Positions 36,704 through 48,128 of a stretch of 64,000 nt of DNA are shown one piece after another (the stretch's first letter is position 1; each line of letters starts with the position of its first letter). Both the position numbers and the translations under genes were made by a program. This stretch comes from an uncultured Clostridium sp. (GTDB taxonomy: Bacteria; Bacillota; Clostridia; TANB77; CAG-508): the NCBI GenBank assembly GCA_900557195.1, contig USRT01000009.1, forward strand, positions 1 to 64,000, written 5' to 3'. Below the pieces are notes generated by a model. It was not told the origin of the DNA, made no database searches, and worked only from the letters and a program-made list of their open reading frames with translations.

Positions 36704-37474
36704 TTATCTTAAATTAAGATTTATTTCTTCAGCAACTTTATCTAAATTTGTTAATTCATCATTCCATAAGCCACATTCTTTCATCATATCTTTCAGTGTT
36801 TTATAATCTTCATCTCCAATTATAACCGTTGATATTGTAGCACTATATTCTTGTGTATTTTGAGCCAATCTCAGCAAATCTCTCACACCATTTACAATTT
36901 TATTTCTTTGTTGTATCTTTCTTTCAGATGCATCTTTATATTCTTGCATTTTATCTAATAATTGCTCAATTTTTTCTTCCACTTTGTTTCCAATTCTAAC
37001 TCTAGGCATTATTAATCCATCTAAATCATTTAAACTTAAAACATCTATTGTATCTTTTGCCTTTTTTCTATCTTTTTCACTAGTGTTTTTACATTTATAC
37101 CAATAATTACTCATATACAAATAATCTTTTGGATTATCTTCGCAAGGGTTTATTATTTCTTCTTTATAAGTGTCATGTGTTGATTTACTTCCATTACATC
37201 TTTTACAAGCTGGTAATAAGTTCTCCCATTTTACTACTTCATCTGGATATTTACTTTTAGGATGAAAATGTTCTACATGCATATCTTTTCCTTCTTCTGC
37301 AAGCTTAACTTCACAATAGCAACACTTACCATTAGACATTTTAAATAATGCATTTCTTATATATTGTTTATTCCATACCGCTTTCTTATTATCCTTTTTA
37401 AAATCGTCTGTTAATTCTTTTTGAATTTCTTCAGTTAATTCCTTAGGCTTTTCTGTTCTATTTATTTTTATCAT
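36704..37474 (-). CDS. ptuB: HNH endonuclease, PtuB-like partner of the upstream ATPase
   Basis: 256 residues. HNH core with zinc cysteines: KCCYCEVKL, HVEHFHPKSKYPDEV (catalytic His region), NLLPACKRCNGSKSTHD. The protein is the size of Septu PtuB proteins. Its start overlaps the end of the ATPase gene, as usual for Septu. An ATG at 37480 is an alternative. Function as an anti-phage nuclease is inferred from family and pairing. Confidence 0.78.
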   Translation of the reverse strand: MIKINRTEKPKELTEEIQKELTDDFKKDNKKAVWNKQYIRNALFKMSNGKCCYCEVKLAEEGKDMHVEHFHPKSKYPDEVVKWENLLPACKRCNGSKSTHDTYKEEIINPCEDNPKDYLYMSNYWYKCKNTSEKDRKKAKDTIDVLSLNDLDGLIMPRVRIGNKVEEKIEQLLDKMQEYKDASERKIQQRNKIVNGVRDLLRLAQNTQEYSATISTVIIGDEDYKTLKDMMKECGLWNDELTNLDKVAEEINLNLR

Positions 37475-38648
37475 TTTCATCCCCCATCCCTACCATTTGT
37501 ATTTCTAATATTTTTCTTAAGTAATTTTGAGGATGTAACATTTTGTTTAATATTTTATAACATTCTTTTGCAGTTTTAATATCTTCTTCATTTATTGCTT
37601 TTTCAAATTTTTTTGAAGTTTTTTCATATAGACTAGACATGGTTTCTTCCATCCCCATTACATCTTTTAAAATCTCTTCTATCGTCCATCCTTGATAGCC
37701 AAATTCTTTTTGTTCTAGGTCTTTTATACAAATATCGTTGTTTTCATCAAAATACAAAGCTATTATTTCGTTAGTCTTTGCAGTTTGAATAATACTTGGA
37801 CTATGTGTAGTTGCAATTATTTGAGCATTTGGTAATAATTCTTTTAGTGCATTTACTAAACGTGCTTGCCACTCTGGGTGTAGATGTACATCTATTTCAT
37901 CGATTAGAATGATACCATTAAAATCTTGGATTTTTATATATGGCTCCTTGTATCTATATTCAATTTCTTTTATTATTCCTAATAAAATATATACACATGA
38001 TTTATAGCCTGATGATAAGTATTCGAAAAACACTTCTCCTTGTCTTGTATTTAATAATATATCAAATGTATCTGGTTTTACTTTAGAAAAAGTTACTTTC
38101 TCATCTAATATAGAAAAGGCCTCTTTTGAACATTTTAAATTATAAATTTGCTCTTTATTTAAAGAATCTTTATGTGCTGACCACATATATCTCTGTATAA
38201 ACCAATTCTTTATGTCTACCGCATCAACACCAGAATACGCTATATTTCCTGTTTTATATCCTTCTCTTTCTGGATCTCTCGATATTGATTCTAACCTTAT
38301 ATAACCAAAACTTCTTATTGAATTAAAAACAATAATATCCTTACTTTTTTCTATTTCAACTGCTGAAACATAATCATCTTTTTCTGGCTTAAAATCATTT
38401 ATTTCATAATTATAACTTCTATTTTGCCCATCTATTTCTAATTCTGCTTTTACACTTCCTTTATCACAGTTAACATTTCTCTTTAATTGTGATGTATTAC
38501 TTGAAATAAATAAATGTGATATACATTCTAATATAGTTGTTTTTCCTATCCCATTTGTTCCACATATTAAATTCATTTCTTTATTAAAGTTTAATTCTAG
38601 ATGTTTTATTCCTCCAACACCATTTATACATATTTTTTGTATTTTCAT
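37458..38648 (-). CDS. ptuA: SMC/RecF-like ATPase, PtuA-like Septu defence subunit
   Basis: 396 residues. MKIQKICINGVGGIKHLEL, Walker A CGTNGIGKTTILECI, Walker B region IILIDEIDVHLHPEWQARLV and the switch histidine in IIATTHSPSIIQTAK, as in PtuA/OLD-like ATPases. It is directly followed by, and overlaps, an HNH gene. This gives the two-gene Septu architecture, which acts against phages in other bacteria. The reading is from family resemblance; RecF-like paralogues cannot be fully excluded. Confidence 0.75.
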   Translation of the reverse strand: MKIQKICINGVGGIKHLELNFNKEMNLICGTNGIGKTTILECISHLFISSNTSQLKRNVNCDKGSVKAELEIDGQNRSYNYEINDFKPEKDDYVSAVEIEKSKDIIVFNSIRSFGYIRLESISRDPEREGYKTGNIAYSGVDAVDIKNWFIQRYMWSAHKDSLNKEQIYNLKCSKEAFSILDEKVTFSKVKPDTFDILLNTRQGEVFFEYLSSGYKSCVYILLGIIKEIEYRYKEPYIKIQDFNGIILIDEIDVHLHPEWQARLVNALKELLPNAQIIATTHSPSIIQTAKTNEIIALYFDENNDICIKDLEQKEFGYQGWTIEEILKDVMGMEETMSSLYEKTSKKFEKAINEEDIKTAKECYKILNKMLHPQNYLRKILEIQMVGMGDENDKNK

Positions 38649-38716
38649 ACTTTCACCTCTTTTATATAAATGCTATCACAAGACATTTGCATTTATTGTC
38701 GAATTTTGTTGTATAA

Positions 38717-38754
38717 GCAAAAAAAATTAGATTTTATACAATCTAATTTTTTAC
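38717..38754 (-). terminator. Terminator hairpin downstream of prs
   Basis: AAAAAATTAGATT pairs with AATCTAATTTTTT, with T-runs on both strands. It lies between the prs stop and the ptuA start, about 105 nt beyond the prs stop. Confidence 0.65.
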
Positions 38755-38861
38755 TTATATTATTAATTGTTTTTCTTATATATGTGGTAAAAATTAACTA
38801 CAAGTACTTTTACTAATCCAATAAATTTTTCTTACTCTAAATATATAATATTAATTACATT

Positions 38862-39806
38862 TTAATATATCTTTAACAATTCTCCTAACGGCTTATTTTC
38901 ATGTATTCTTAATATTGCATCAGCAAATGTTGGTGCAATAGATAATACCTTAATTTTATCAATTTGCTTTTCCTTAGTTAATGGAACAGTATTAGTTATT
39001 ACCAATTCTTTAATTGGTGAATTTTTAATTCTTTCAATTGCAGGTCCCGATAAAATTCCATGTGTACATCCTGCATAAATATTTTTAGCTTCAAATTTTT
39101 CTAGTATCTTAGCTGTTTCAATCATTGAACCTGCTGTATCTACTTCATCATCAAATATAATTGCATTTTTATTTTTTACATCACCTATAACAGTAGTTGC
39201 AATTGCTCTATCATCATTTCCATCTCTTCTTTTATCAATTAATGCAATAGGACATCCAAAATATGTTGAATATTTATATGCTTTTTTTGAGCAACCTGCA
39301 TCTGTTGCTACAATAACCATATCTTCTAAATTTTTTTCTTTAAAATATGACTGTAATAAATTTTGTGCTGACAATCTATCACAATTAATATTAAAATATG
39401 CTTGAATTGCTGGATTGTGTAAGTCACATGTTATTACTCTATCAGCTCCAGCAGCTTCTATTAATTGAGCAATTAATTTAGCAGTGACAGGAACTCTTGG
39501 TTGATCTTTTTTATCAGACCTTGAATATAGATAATATGGTAAAACAACATTAATTTTCCCTGCCGATGCTCTTTTTAGTGCATCTACTGTTATTAGAAGT
39601 TCCATTATTCTTTCATTTACTGGTGGCTCAGTTGTTTGTATTACATATACATCTTGTCCTCTTACTGTTTCTAAAACTTGTACAAAATTGTTGTCATTTG
39701 AAAACTTCTGATATTTTATTTTTCCAATTTCTAAATTTAAGTGATTACATATTTCTTGTGTAAATTGTTCTGCGGTTGGACATGCGAATATTTTTATATT
39801 TTCCAT
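38862..39806 (-). CDS. prs: Ribose-phosphate pyrophosphokinase (PRPP synthetase)
   Basis: Makes PRPP from ribose-5-phosphate and ATP. 314 residues. Motifs: NNFVQVLETVRGQDVYVIQTT, YYLYSRSDKKDQPRVPVTAKLIA (ATP-binding), DLHNPAIQAYF, and the PRPP loop IIFDDEVDTAGSM. It is the shorter variant seen in several clostridia. Confidence 0.92.
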   Translation of the reverse strand: MENIKIFACPTAEQFTQEICNHLNLEIGKIKYQKFSNDNNFVQVLETVRGQDVYVIQTTEPPVNERIMELLITVDALKRASAGKINVVLPYYLYSRSDKKDQPRVPVTAKLIAQLIEAAGADRVITCDLHNPAIQAYFNINCDRLSAQNLLQSYFKEKNLEDMVIVATDAGCSKKAYKYSTYFGCPIALIDKRRDGNDDRAIATTVIGDVKNKNAIIFDDEVDTAGSMIETAKILEKFEAKNIYAGCTHGILSGPAIERIKNSPIKELVITNTVPLTKEKQIDKIKVLSIAPTFADAILRIHENKPLGELLKIY

Positions 39807-40221
39807 ATTTACTCCAATCTTATTTATAATTTAAATTCTAGATTATTTATATCATAACCCTAAATAATGTACAAGTAAATATTAAATAAAATTACTTTTA
39901 CAAATTATATATATAATAAAAAGTTAGACTTTTGAATTAAAACCTCCTTGTTAAACTTTTTTGTCTAAAAACTTTAGTTCACTTCATTTTAAATCTAACT
40001 TTTATTATTTTCATTAATTTGTTATATTTCTTATTTTATCGATTCTGTATGTTTCTAGTATTCCTCTCTAGGCTCTGCTAAATATCCTATTCATTAATAC
40101 TTAAATCTTGCAATCTTTGTTTTAGTGTAATCTTTCTATTTTATATTTTTATTTTACAAGTCTTACTGATTACCAAAATATAATATGTTCCGATAAATTT
40201 ATATGAAATATTTTTTTAATA
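39807..40221. other. Intergenic stretch with a long inverted repeat
   Basis: No gene. AATAAAAAGTTAGA (about 39914) pairs with TCTAACTTTTATT (about 39997) around a 60-70-nt arm that can form a smaller hairpin. It may end the S-layer protein transcript. The rest shows nothing clear. Confidence 0.5.
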
Positions 40222-42331
40222 TTATCTTCCGACTTTTTGACAATACTTTTGAATCATAGCTGCTGCTTCTGCCCTTGTAGCTGTTCCTCTTGGATTCAAT
40301 GTTAAACTGGCGCTACTACTAACATTTCCAGTTATGACACCAGTTCCCACTGCCCACTGCATTGATAAATTGGCATAATTACTTATTTTTTTGTAATCTG
40401 AGAATTTAGATAAATTACTACTTATATTTGTATTCTTATTCTTATATTTTGCATAATTTCTTAAGATCCCGGCTAAATCCTGTCTTAATATATTATCATT
40501 TGGTCCAAACTTTGTTGTTCCAGTATAACCATGTACTATACCATTATCAGATGCCCATTTTATAGCTTGTGAATACCATTCTGTTGAATTTACATCTGTG
40601 AATTTTGATTTTCCATTGTTGCTTGGACTACCTTCCATTCTATATAAAATTGTTACTATCATTCCTCTTGTTAATTTATCATTTGGAGCAAATGTTGTTG
40701 AATTATATCCAGATATCATTTTATTATTATATGTATATTTTACAGCTTCATAATACCAATCATTAGATTTCACATCCTTAAAAGGTAAATCTGTATCTTT
40801 TACTGTTATTGTACACTTTTTAGTCAAGTTACTACCATCATTTGTCTTTGCTATTATAACTGTTGTGCCTGCTTTTTTAGCTGTTACTACACCAGAAGAA
40901 TTTACTGTAGCAACTGTAGTATTGCTAGAAGTCCATGTAACGGTTTTATTATAAGCATCTGATGGTGTTATTGTTGCTATTATTGTCTTTGTGCTTCCTT
41001 TATTTAATGTAGCACTAGTTGTATTTAAAGTTATTCCCGTTGCAATTTTTTCAAATTTCCATGTCTGAGCATTTTGAGTTGCACTATTAGTTTCCCAAAG
41101 TTGAATTTTATTATTATTTGACATAGTTCCATTATCTATATCAATAGCTTTTACTTGTTTAGTTGATTTTGGTACGATTCTATATCCATCATTGTAATTC
41201 ATAATGTAAAATCTCTGAGCTGCAGAACCATTGTCATTGTATAGCTGAATTTTAGTACCATTATCATCATATCCCCCATAAACATCTAACGATTTACCTG
41301 TAGCAATATTTATTATTTTATATGTATTATCAGATTGCTTTGTAAATTCCCATAATTGACTATTATCTGTACTTGATTTTGATTTTAAAACAACTGCTGC
41401 ACCATCCACACTTGTTCCATCAGTTCCCATTACATAATTTGTATTTTTTTTAGGTACAATTCTTGCAGTAAAATTACCTAAATTCTTTTCAACATTAGTT
41501 CCCATTGTAATAGCATTATATGCATAGCCTACCTGATTACCTTCATTATCTGTTGCATACAGATGTACAGTATATAATCCTTTTTCATTATTATGATCTT
41601 TAGAATAAACAGTATATTCATAATAATCATCTTTTTTAGTCATTAATCTCCATTTAATATCATCTTGACCATTATTATTTGTCCAAACATTAACACCAAC
41701 TTCCTTAATTCCAGATTCATCAGCTACTTTGGCTCTAATTTTGAAACTATTTTCTGTCATTGAGCTTACAACTACTTCTTGATCACTAATTTGTGGTGGT
41801 GTTGTATCAAATTTTTTTACATTACTACCTTTGTGATGCCAAACTGCCTGAATTCCATAACCTGCTTTAGTTAAGTCATAATGATTAGTCCATCCTTTAT
41901 GCCAGCGATTTTTATAATCTCCGTAAACCATTAGAATCTGTTACCTCAATATTAGTACCATCTAGATTTGTAACAATAAAACAATGTGTTCCACTGCTTG
42001 AAGCTGGCTCATAGTATTCAATAACATCACCAATACATAGATTATCTAAATTACCATACCATTGCCAATCATTTGGACTAGTATAATGTGAACTACCAAA
42101 AACTTCATCTGCTACTGCATTAGCAAATCCATAACAAGACAATGCATATCCTTTATAGCTTCCTGTAAAATATTGACCATTTTTAAGTCCATCTACATTA
42201 TTTTCTACATACTCAAGCTTTGTCTTCATTTCTGCCCCAGTCATCGCTTGTACATTATTAGAGATTGAAAAAACAATCATACTTAAAAAAAGTACCATTA
42301 GAATTATTAAACTTCTTTTTATTAATTTCAT
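40222..42331 (-). CDS. S-layer-anchored CHAP-like, ricin, Ig-like and SLH protein with CGG +1 frameshift
   Basis: A secreted wall protein of about 702 residues after one shift. Signal peptide (residues 1-27). CHAP/amidase-like domain with a cysteine in LSCYGFANAVADEV and a histidine in GTHCFIVTNLDG. Then a Bsp-like Ig domain, two ricin-type beta-trefoil repeats (Q-W/Q-x-W pattern), a Big_2 domain (TWTSSNTTVATVNSSGVVTAKKAG), and three SLH repeats that bind wall polymers. CGG at 41923-41921 breaks the frame. Skipping C joins VTDSNGL to GDYKNRWHKGWTNHYD. It probably cuts or binds peptidoglycan. Confidence 0.87.
41921..41923 (-). other. +1 frameshift site 5 (TTA CGG A) in the S-layer CHAP protein
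   Basis: In-frame CGG after TTA. Frame 0 stops after two more codons (CGG AGA TTA TAA). Skipping C gives NGL-GDYKNRWH and an open frame of 567 codons. Confidence 0.9.
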
Positions 42332-42485
42332 AAAACAACCCCCATTCTGCCATTTCATCTAGGCAAAAAATATATAATTTATTTGTTGTTATTGCCAAAT
42401 AAATTAATATATTTGGCAATAACAATTTATTTTTAACATTTTGTCATAATAAATAAAAAAAACAATATATATAAATAATTTTACA

Positions 42486-43895
42486 TTAATTTTTATTAAT
42501 CTTTCGTTTTAAAACATTAACTATAATTCCCATAGTATTTCTATTAATTAATATAGCATACAAAACTGTTATAATAAGAGAAATTATAGATAACCAAGTG
42601 ATTCTCATATAATATGTTGTAAATATTATGATTGAAATAAGTACAGTATACAAAACTAATTTAAAATCAACCTTTATCTTTATATATTTTTGCACATCTA
42701 TATATCTATAAATAGCCATTGCTAAATAAGCAACAAGTGTTGAAATTGAAGCTGCATATAATCCAATAAATTTAACTAGCCCTAAATTAACACTAATATT
42801 TATTACAGCTGCAAATATAGATGTCTTAGCAATTTCTTTACTATTTTTTTGTGCTACATATACTGAACCAAGTAGTGAAACCATTATATTACATAATGTA
42901 GATATCATTAATATTGGAATTTGATAATATGCTTCATTAAACTTTTCATTTACTAATATAGGAAATACAAAAGGCATAATTGCTATTATTCCTATACAAA
43001 TTGCTGAAAATATTCTTAATGCTGTATTCATAATATTAGTAAAATATATCGAACTATCTTTATCCTTAATATACATAGAAGCTGATTCTGACCAAGTCAT
43101 ATTGAAAATATTAAAAAAAGTTATACACACACTTGAAAATTTATTTGCAGCTGAATATATACCATTTGCACTAATACTAATTATATTTGAAACTATAGTT
43201 CTATCTGAAGCATTAACAATCCACCAAGATAACATATTAGGAACTAGTGGAATAGAATATTTCCAAATACTTTTTAATTTAACTTTACTAAATGCCTTTT
43301 TCGAAACATATGCATATATTTTTTTCTTTATAAAAACAAATAATGCACATAAGCAATTTGCAATTAGAGAAGCAAGTAGCATACCATATGCTCCCCATTT
43401 AAATATAACTATAAATATAACATTAAGAATAACAGTTCCAGATGCAGAAATTAAACTTCCCATAGAATATACTTTATTATCACCTAAACCTCTAGAAATC
43501 TGTAGCATAATAGAAGAAAATATACTAGCTACAACATTTGTTGCTAAAAAATATTTGTATTCATTATTAATAAATTGTCCTACTATAGCATATATGATTA
43601 AATAGGCTATAGACTGTAATGTTACAATTATCACAGTTGTACTTATTAAAGATTTCTTTTCTTCTTCGCTTTCTCTAGCATCTATCAAAAATCTAAATAT
43701 TCCTTGATCTATCTGTAATATTATTAATGGTAATAATAAAGAAATATATGTATTAAGTAAATCAACTGTTCCATATTCTTCAGTTGAAAGCATTGCTGTA
43801 TATAATGGTAATAAAAAGAAGCTTATAAATTGTGTACATATTTTTCCAACTGCAACTATTACTGTATTTTTTACCAATTGTTTTTCTCTTGACAT
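42486..43895 (-). CDS. Wzx-type polysaccharide flippase
   Basis: 469 residues with about 12-14 membrane helices, of the MATE-like polysaccharide transporter family (start MSREKQLVKNTVIVAVGKICTQFISF). It would flip lipid-linked oligosaccharide across the membrane. GGAGG precedes the ATG at 43895. It is the last gene of the exopolysaccharide operon. Confidence 0.85.
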   Translation of the reverse strand: MSREKQLVKNTVIVAVGKICTQFISFFLLPLYTAMLSTEEYGTVDLLNTYISLLLPLIILQIDQGIFRFLIDARESEEEKKSLISTTVIIVTLQSIAYLIIYAIVGQFINNEYKYFLATNVVASIFSSIMLQISRGLGDNKVYSMGSLISASGTVILNVIFIVIFKWGAYGMLLASLIANCLCALFVFIKKKIYAYVSKKAFSKVKLKSIWKYSIPLVPNMLSWWIVNASDRTIVSNIISISANGIYSAANKFSSVCITFFNIFNMTWSESASMYIKDKDSSIYFTNIMNTALRIFSAICIGIIAIMPFVFPILVNEKFNEAYYQIPILMISTLCNIMVSLLGSVYVAQKNSKEIAKTSIFAAVINISVNLGLVKFIGLYAASISTLVAYLAMAIYRYIDVQKYIKIKVDFKLVLYTVLISIIIFTTYYMRITWLSIISLIITVLYAILINRNTMGIIVNVLKRKINKN

Positions 43896-43906
43896 TACTT
43901 CCTCCA

Positions 43907-45001
43907 TTAATCATCTTTATTTAATAATTCATCTAATTTTTCAAATTGTTTCTGTGCATCTTTTATTTGAAATGATATATCATGTTTATAATTTAAATCT
44001 TCTTCAGTCAGTGAATTTACGTCAAATTTATCTATATCCTGAACTTTCAAAACTCTTCCATTAAAATTCATATCTTTTAACACATTAATTGTTTTATCAC
44101 TATAGGCTATAGGAATTATAGTTTTACCTAATAATAAACCTATAATATTAGCATGAAATCTAGTTCCAACAACAATTTGACAATCTCCCATCACATTTAA
44201 AGCTTCTTCTATATTTCCTCTATAATAATATGTATTAATTTTTTCTTTTAGTTTACTATCACACTTTGCTAATATAGATTCAATTGCTTCTTCATCTTTT
44301 TCAGCCTTGCAATATGACATTAAAGTCACTTCATATCCATTTTTTATAAAATATCTAGACATTTCTATTATTTTATTTTCATATAATTCTTTATATTCTT
44401 GCTTTGCTTTTCTTCCACAATCTACTACTGACATTATAACTTTTTTACTATTAATTATTTTTATATCTGATGTATTTAATGTAAACACTATATCTGATGC
44501 ATAACGAACATTCGGTAAATTCTTAAATAAATTATATGAATATTCTTCACGAAAGCAAACATCCTCTGCTTTTGAAAAAAATTCATTCATTAATGTTACA
44601 AATTCGTCATTTTTATAAGGCCCAAAGTTCGAACCTAATATGTAATACTTCAAATTACATTTATAGTATTCTAATTCTAAAGTGTTTCTCCAATATTTCA
44701 TATTATTTTTCTCACAAAACAAAGAACCACCTATATGTATTAATATATCTTTATCTCTTTTATACAGATTTTCTGGTACTATATAATTGTTAAAGTTTAA
44801 CTCTCTAATTAATTTATTTATTAATCTAATAAACAATCTTATTCTTGGATTAGATTTTATTATTAGATTATCACTTAATTTGCCATATTCTTCATATGAA
44901 AAAGCTGTAAATTCGGTTTTATTATATCTATTAGCTATAATATATACAAATAAATCATCACCTAAGTTTTTTTCTAAGTACGCTTTCAAAAAAACTTTCA
45001 T
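43907..45001 (-). CDS. Polysaccharide pyruvyl transferase family protein 1
   Basis: 364 residues. Contains the family core: LGDDLFVYIIANRY near the start, the conserved HIGGSLF, CREEYSYNLF, and GTRFHANIIGLLLGKTIIPIAYSDK near the end. It adds pyruvyl or a related modification to repeat-unit sugars. A second copy lies at 49305. Confidence 0.85.
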   Translation of the reverse strand: MKVFLKAYLEKNLGDDLFVYIIANRYNKTEFTAFSYEEYGKLSDNLIIKSNPRIRLFIRLINKLIRELNFNNYIVPENLYKRDKDILIHIGGSLFCEKNNMKYWRNTLELEYYKCNLKYYILGSNFGPYKNDEFVTLMNEFFSKAEDVCFREEYSYNLFKNLPNVRYASDIVFTLNTSDIKIINSKKVIMSVVDCGRKAKQEYKELYENKIIEMSRYFIKNGYEVTLMSYCKAEKDEEAIESILAKCDSKLKEKINTYYYRGNIEEALNVMGDCQIVVGTRFHANIIGLLLGKTIIPIAYSDKTINVLKDMNFNGRVLKVQDIDKFDVNSLTEEDLNYKHDISFQIKDAQKQFEKLDELLNKDD

Positions 45002-45012
45002 ATTTCTACTCC

Positions 45013-45984
45013 TTATTTTCTTACTCTCTTATAAAATTTCACAAAAAGTTTTACATTAATTATTGCAAGCAAAAAAGAAACCTTATGATGTATTTTTTCA
45101 TTGTTGCTAGATAAAAAAGTAAATATATATGGTTTTATGTTATTTCGTATATCTTTCACTTCATTAATATTATTAATATTTATACATTTATACATACATT
45201 TTATACTAATTCTAACATATCTTTGAATAGCATATTTTTTTATTTTATGATATTCCTTATCAAAAAAATGTACTATTTCTTCTGTAATTTGTATTTCTTT
45301 CTTCCAATTATCATTATATTCACTTTTTGTAACACTATCTGACCTATTAGTCCAAAAGTATAATCCTTTTGTTGTATCTAATACTATTTTGTTACATATC
45401 GGAAAAATTTTATATAATAATTCTAAATCCTCTGCTATGACAGTATTCACACAAAATTTATAATCATTAAATAGTTCCTTTTTATATAATTTTCCCCATG
45501 ATACACAGTTAAAATTTTTTTCAATCATTAGTTCTTTTAAAGCTTGTTCCGAATTCATTACACTTTTTTTATTATTCTTTTGAAAAATGATATGACCATC
45601 GCTTTCATTTACAATATTTCTTCCACCTATTACAATTTCTGCATTGTTCTCTATCATGTCATTATACATTATTTCAAGCATATCACTACTAATATAATCA
45701 TCCGAATCAATAAAAGTTAAATATTCTCCTTTAGCCTGTTCAATTCCAATATTTCTACTATCTGATACCCCTGTATTTTCTTTATGAATAACTTTTACTC
45801 TACTATCTCTTAATGCATATTCATCACAAATGTTGCCGCTATTATCTGGTGAACCATCATCTATTAAAATCAATTCAAAATTATTATATGTCTGTCCTAA
45901 AATTGAATTGATACATCTTTTTAAATACTTTTCCACATTATATACTGGAACAATTACACTTATTAAATTATTTATTTGAATCAC
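45013..45984 (-). CDS. Family 2 glycosyltransferase A
   Basis: 323 residues. GT-A fold: ISVIVPVYNVEKYLKRCINSIL, LIDDGSPDNSGNICDEY, and the DxD motif in TFIDSDDYIS. Overlaps the upstream GT gene by 4 nt. Confidence 0.88.
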   Translation of the reverse strand: MIQINNLISVIVPVYNVEKYLKRCINSILGQTYNNFELILIDDGSPDNSGNICDEYALRDSRVKVIHKENTGVSDSRNIGIEQAKGEYLTFIDSDDYISSDMLEIMYNDMIENNAEIVIGGRNIVNESDGHIIFQKNNKKSVMNSEQALKELMIEKNFNCVSWGKLYKKELFNDYKFCVNTVIAEDLELLYKIFPICNKIVLDTTKGLYFWTNRSDSVTKSEYNDNWKKEIQITEEIVHFFDKEYHKIKKYAIQRYVRISIKCMYKCININNINEVKDIRNNIKPYIFTFLSSNNEKIHHKVSFLLAIINVKLFVKFYKRVRK

Positions 45985-46964
45985 CTATTTCTTCCCAAGA
46001 TTGAAACTATTAATTTGTATAAGTTTCTATTTAAATATAATACACATAATTCTATTTTCTTTCTAAAACTTATTTGTGTATTAATTACTTCAAGTTTATA
46101 TTTTTTCATATATTCTTTTAATTTCTTATAATCTTCAATATATTTTGTTGAATTATATAACTCTTCTAAGTTTCCTAAAATTATGTAGTCATAGCACATT
46201 TTTATTCTTTTTACTTCTGATATTTCTGCATATTTACTATTCTGAGTTATATATTTTTTTATATACTCTTCTCTTGCTATCGACATCTCTCTTAGGTCAT
46301 TTACTAAACTTTCATTTACATTTTTCATAATACTATTATTTCTTTTTATATAATAATATCCAATTTCATCCTTATACACAATTTTCTTTGCTTTTTCAAA
46401 TATTAGATGCATAACTGCAATATCTTCAAACTTTCTACCTATAGGAAATTCTGTATTTTCCCATAACTCTTTTTTATATAATTTATTCCAACAATGACTT
46501 GTTATCAATTTTGATATTAGTAATTCTCGTATAGCTTCTATACTATCAAAGCTATATATTTCTCCACTTTTATTTGCTTTTGGATTTTCATCCTCATCTA
46601 ATAATTCATATGCACAAATTGAAATATCTGCATTATTTTCCTTTAACAAATTATATAAATCTTGTATCATATTTTGTTTTATGTAATCATCACTATCGAT
46701 AAATCCAATATATTTACCGTTTGCAATTTTTAATCCAACATTTCTTGCATCAGATAGTCCACCATTTTTTTTATGAATAACCTTAACTCTATAGTCTTTT
46801 TGAGCATATTCGTCACATATTGTCCCACAATTATCTGGTGACTCATCGTCAACTAATATTATCTCTAAATTCTTATATGTTTGATGTAATATTGAATCTA
46901 TACATTTTTTTATATATTTTTCTACATTATATACTGGCACTATTATAGTTATTAAATCTTCCAT
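45981..46964 (-). CDS. Family 2 glycosyltransferase B
   Basis: 327 residues. ITIIVPVYNVEKYIKKCIDSIL, LVDDESPDNCGTICDEY and GFIDSDDYIKQ. Close paralogue of the downstream GT2; together they likely add two sugars of the repeat unit. Confidence 0.88.
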   Translation of the reverse strand: MEDLITIIVPVYNVEKYIKKCIDSILHQTYKNLEIILVDDESPDNCGTICDEYAQKDYRVKVIHKKNGGLSDARNVGLKIANGKYIGFIDSDDYIKQNMIQDLYNLLKENNADISICAYELLDEDENPKANKSGEIYSFDSIEAIRELLISKLITSHCWNKLYKKELWENTEFPIGRKFEDIAVMHLIFEKAKKIVYKDEIGYYYIKRNNSIMKNVNESLVNDLREMSIAREEYIKKYITQNSKYAEISEVKRIKMCYDYIILGNLEELYNSTKYIEDYKKLKEYMKKYKLEVINTQISFRKKIELCVLYLNRNLYKLIVSILGRNR

Positions 46965-46975
46965 TTCTTTCTCTC

Positions 46976-48089
46976 CTATATATTTAATATATCAGAACTA
47001 TATGGGTATGTTTCACCTGTATTGAAATACACAAATGTAAAATACCAATAGAATAGCAATAAACTAATCGAAATAAGATTCACTATTACCTTGTTAAATC
47101 TATTATCTTTAAATCCTTTATCTAACTGTGCAATAATATAGATAAGAGGTGCTAATCCATAATAATATGCAATTCTATCTGCATAACTTGAAAGAGCTCC
47201 AACCTGATTTAATACTAAATCAATTATTATGAAAAAAATATATATTTCATTTTTCTCGTCTAAACTTTTTAGATTCTTATAACAACATAAAGCAATTACT
47301 ATCCAGAATAATCTAAAGAATATTCCTGCATAATTAAAATCAAGTTCATCTCTTGAAAAAATCGTAATATAATTAGCATATTTGGCTGACAATACTCCGC
47401 AAGTATACTAAAAATTGTATAATATTTTGATAATTTAACACTGCTATTGTAATTACTAAAAGAATCACAGTTTTATAAAAATTCTTATATTTTTTATTTA
47501 TAATATTAAAAATCACATAAATCGGTAATGTAAATATAGCCGTAGAATGTAGCAATGTTGCTATAATTACACATGTATAAAATTTAATTGGCTTTCGGCT
47601 TTCAATATATCTGATTGAAAATAATATAACGCTAATTGCTAGACTTTGCCTAATTAAATTCAAAGAAATATTATAAAACATCAATAAGTATGCTGCCATC
47701 GCTAACCACATATGAATTGATTTTCTTTTGTTATATATAAACATATATACTAAAACCATATTTATTAATTCAATTACAAACATAAGAATATTTATACTAT
47801 TAGATATTCTTGATATTATATAGTTTATTACTACATATAAAAAATCTGTATTACAATTTTCCAAACATTCTTTAAAAGATTGACTTTGTAAAGCCGTCTT
47901 AAAGTTTTGTTCTACATAGACTTGTACATCAATACCAATATCTAAAGTTCTTAACCCAGCTAATATTGATGGTATAATAATTGCTAATATTGAAAAAAGT
48001 CTTCCAATAGCTTTATTCTTTTTTTCAAAATTTTTTTCTGCAATATATGTAAATAATATTGTTACTATAAACGTTATTATATAAATCAT
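46976..48089 (-). CDS. EpsG-family polysaccharide polymerase with CGG +1 frameshift
   Basis: A 370-residue membrane protein with about ten helices, matching EpsG/Wzy-like polymerases that join repeat units (ILAGLRTLDIGIDVQVYVEQNF near residue 41 is typical). CGG at 47399-47397 breaks the frame. Skipping C joins NIIQFLVYL to GVLSAKYANYITIFS. Without the shift, translation would end eight codons later and lose the last 140 residues. Confidence 0.9.
47397..47399 (-). other. +1 frameshift site 6 (TTG CGG A) in the EpsG-like gene
   Basis: In-frame CGG after TTG. Skipping C gives L-GVLSAKYANY and restores the membrane helices downstream. Confidence 0.9.
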
Positions 48090-48128
48090 ATTTCTTTTAA
48101 TGATATATTTTTATCATTATCTCCTTTT

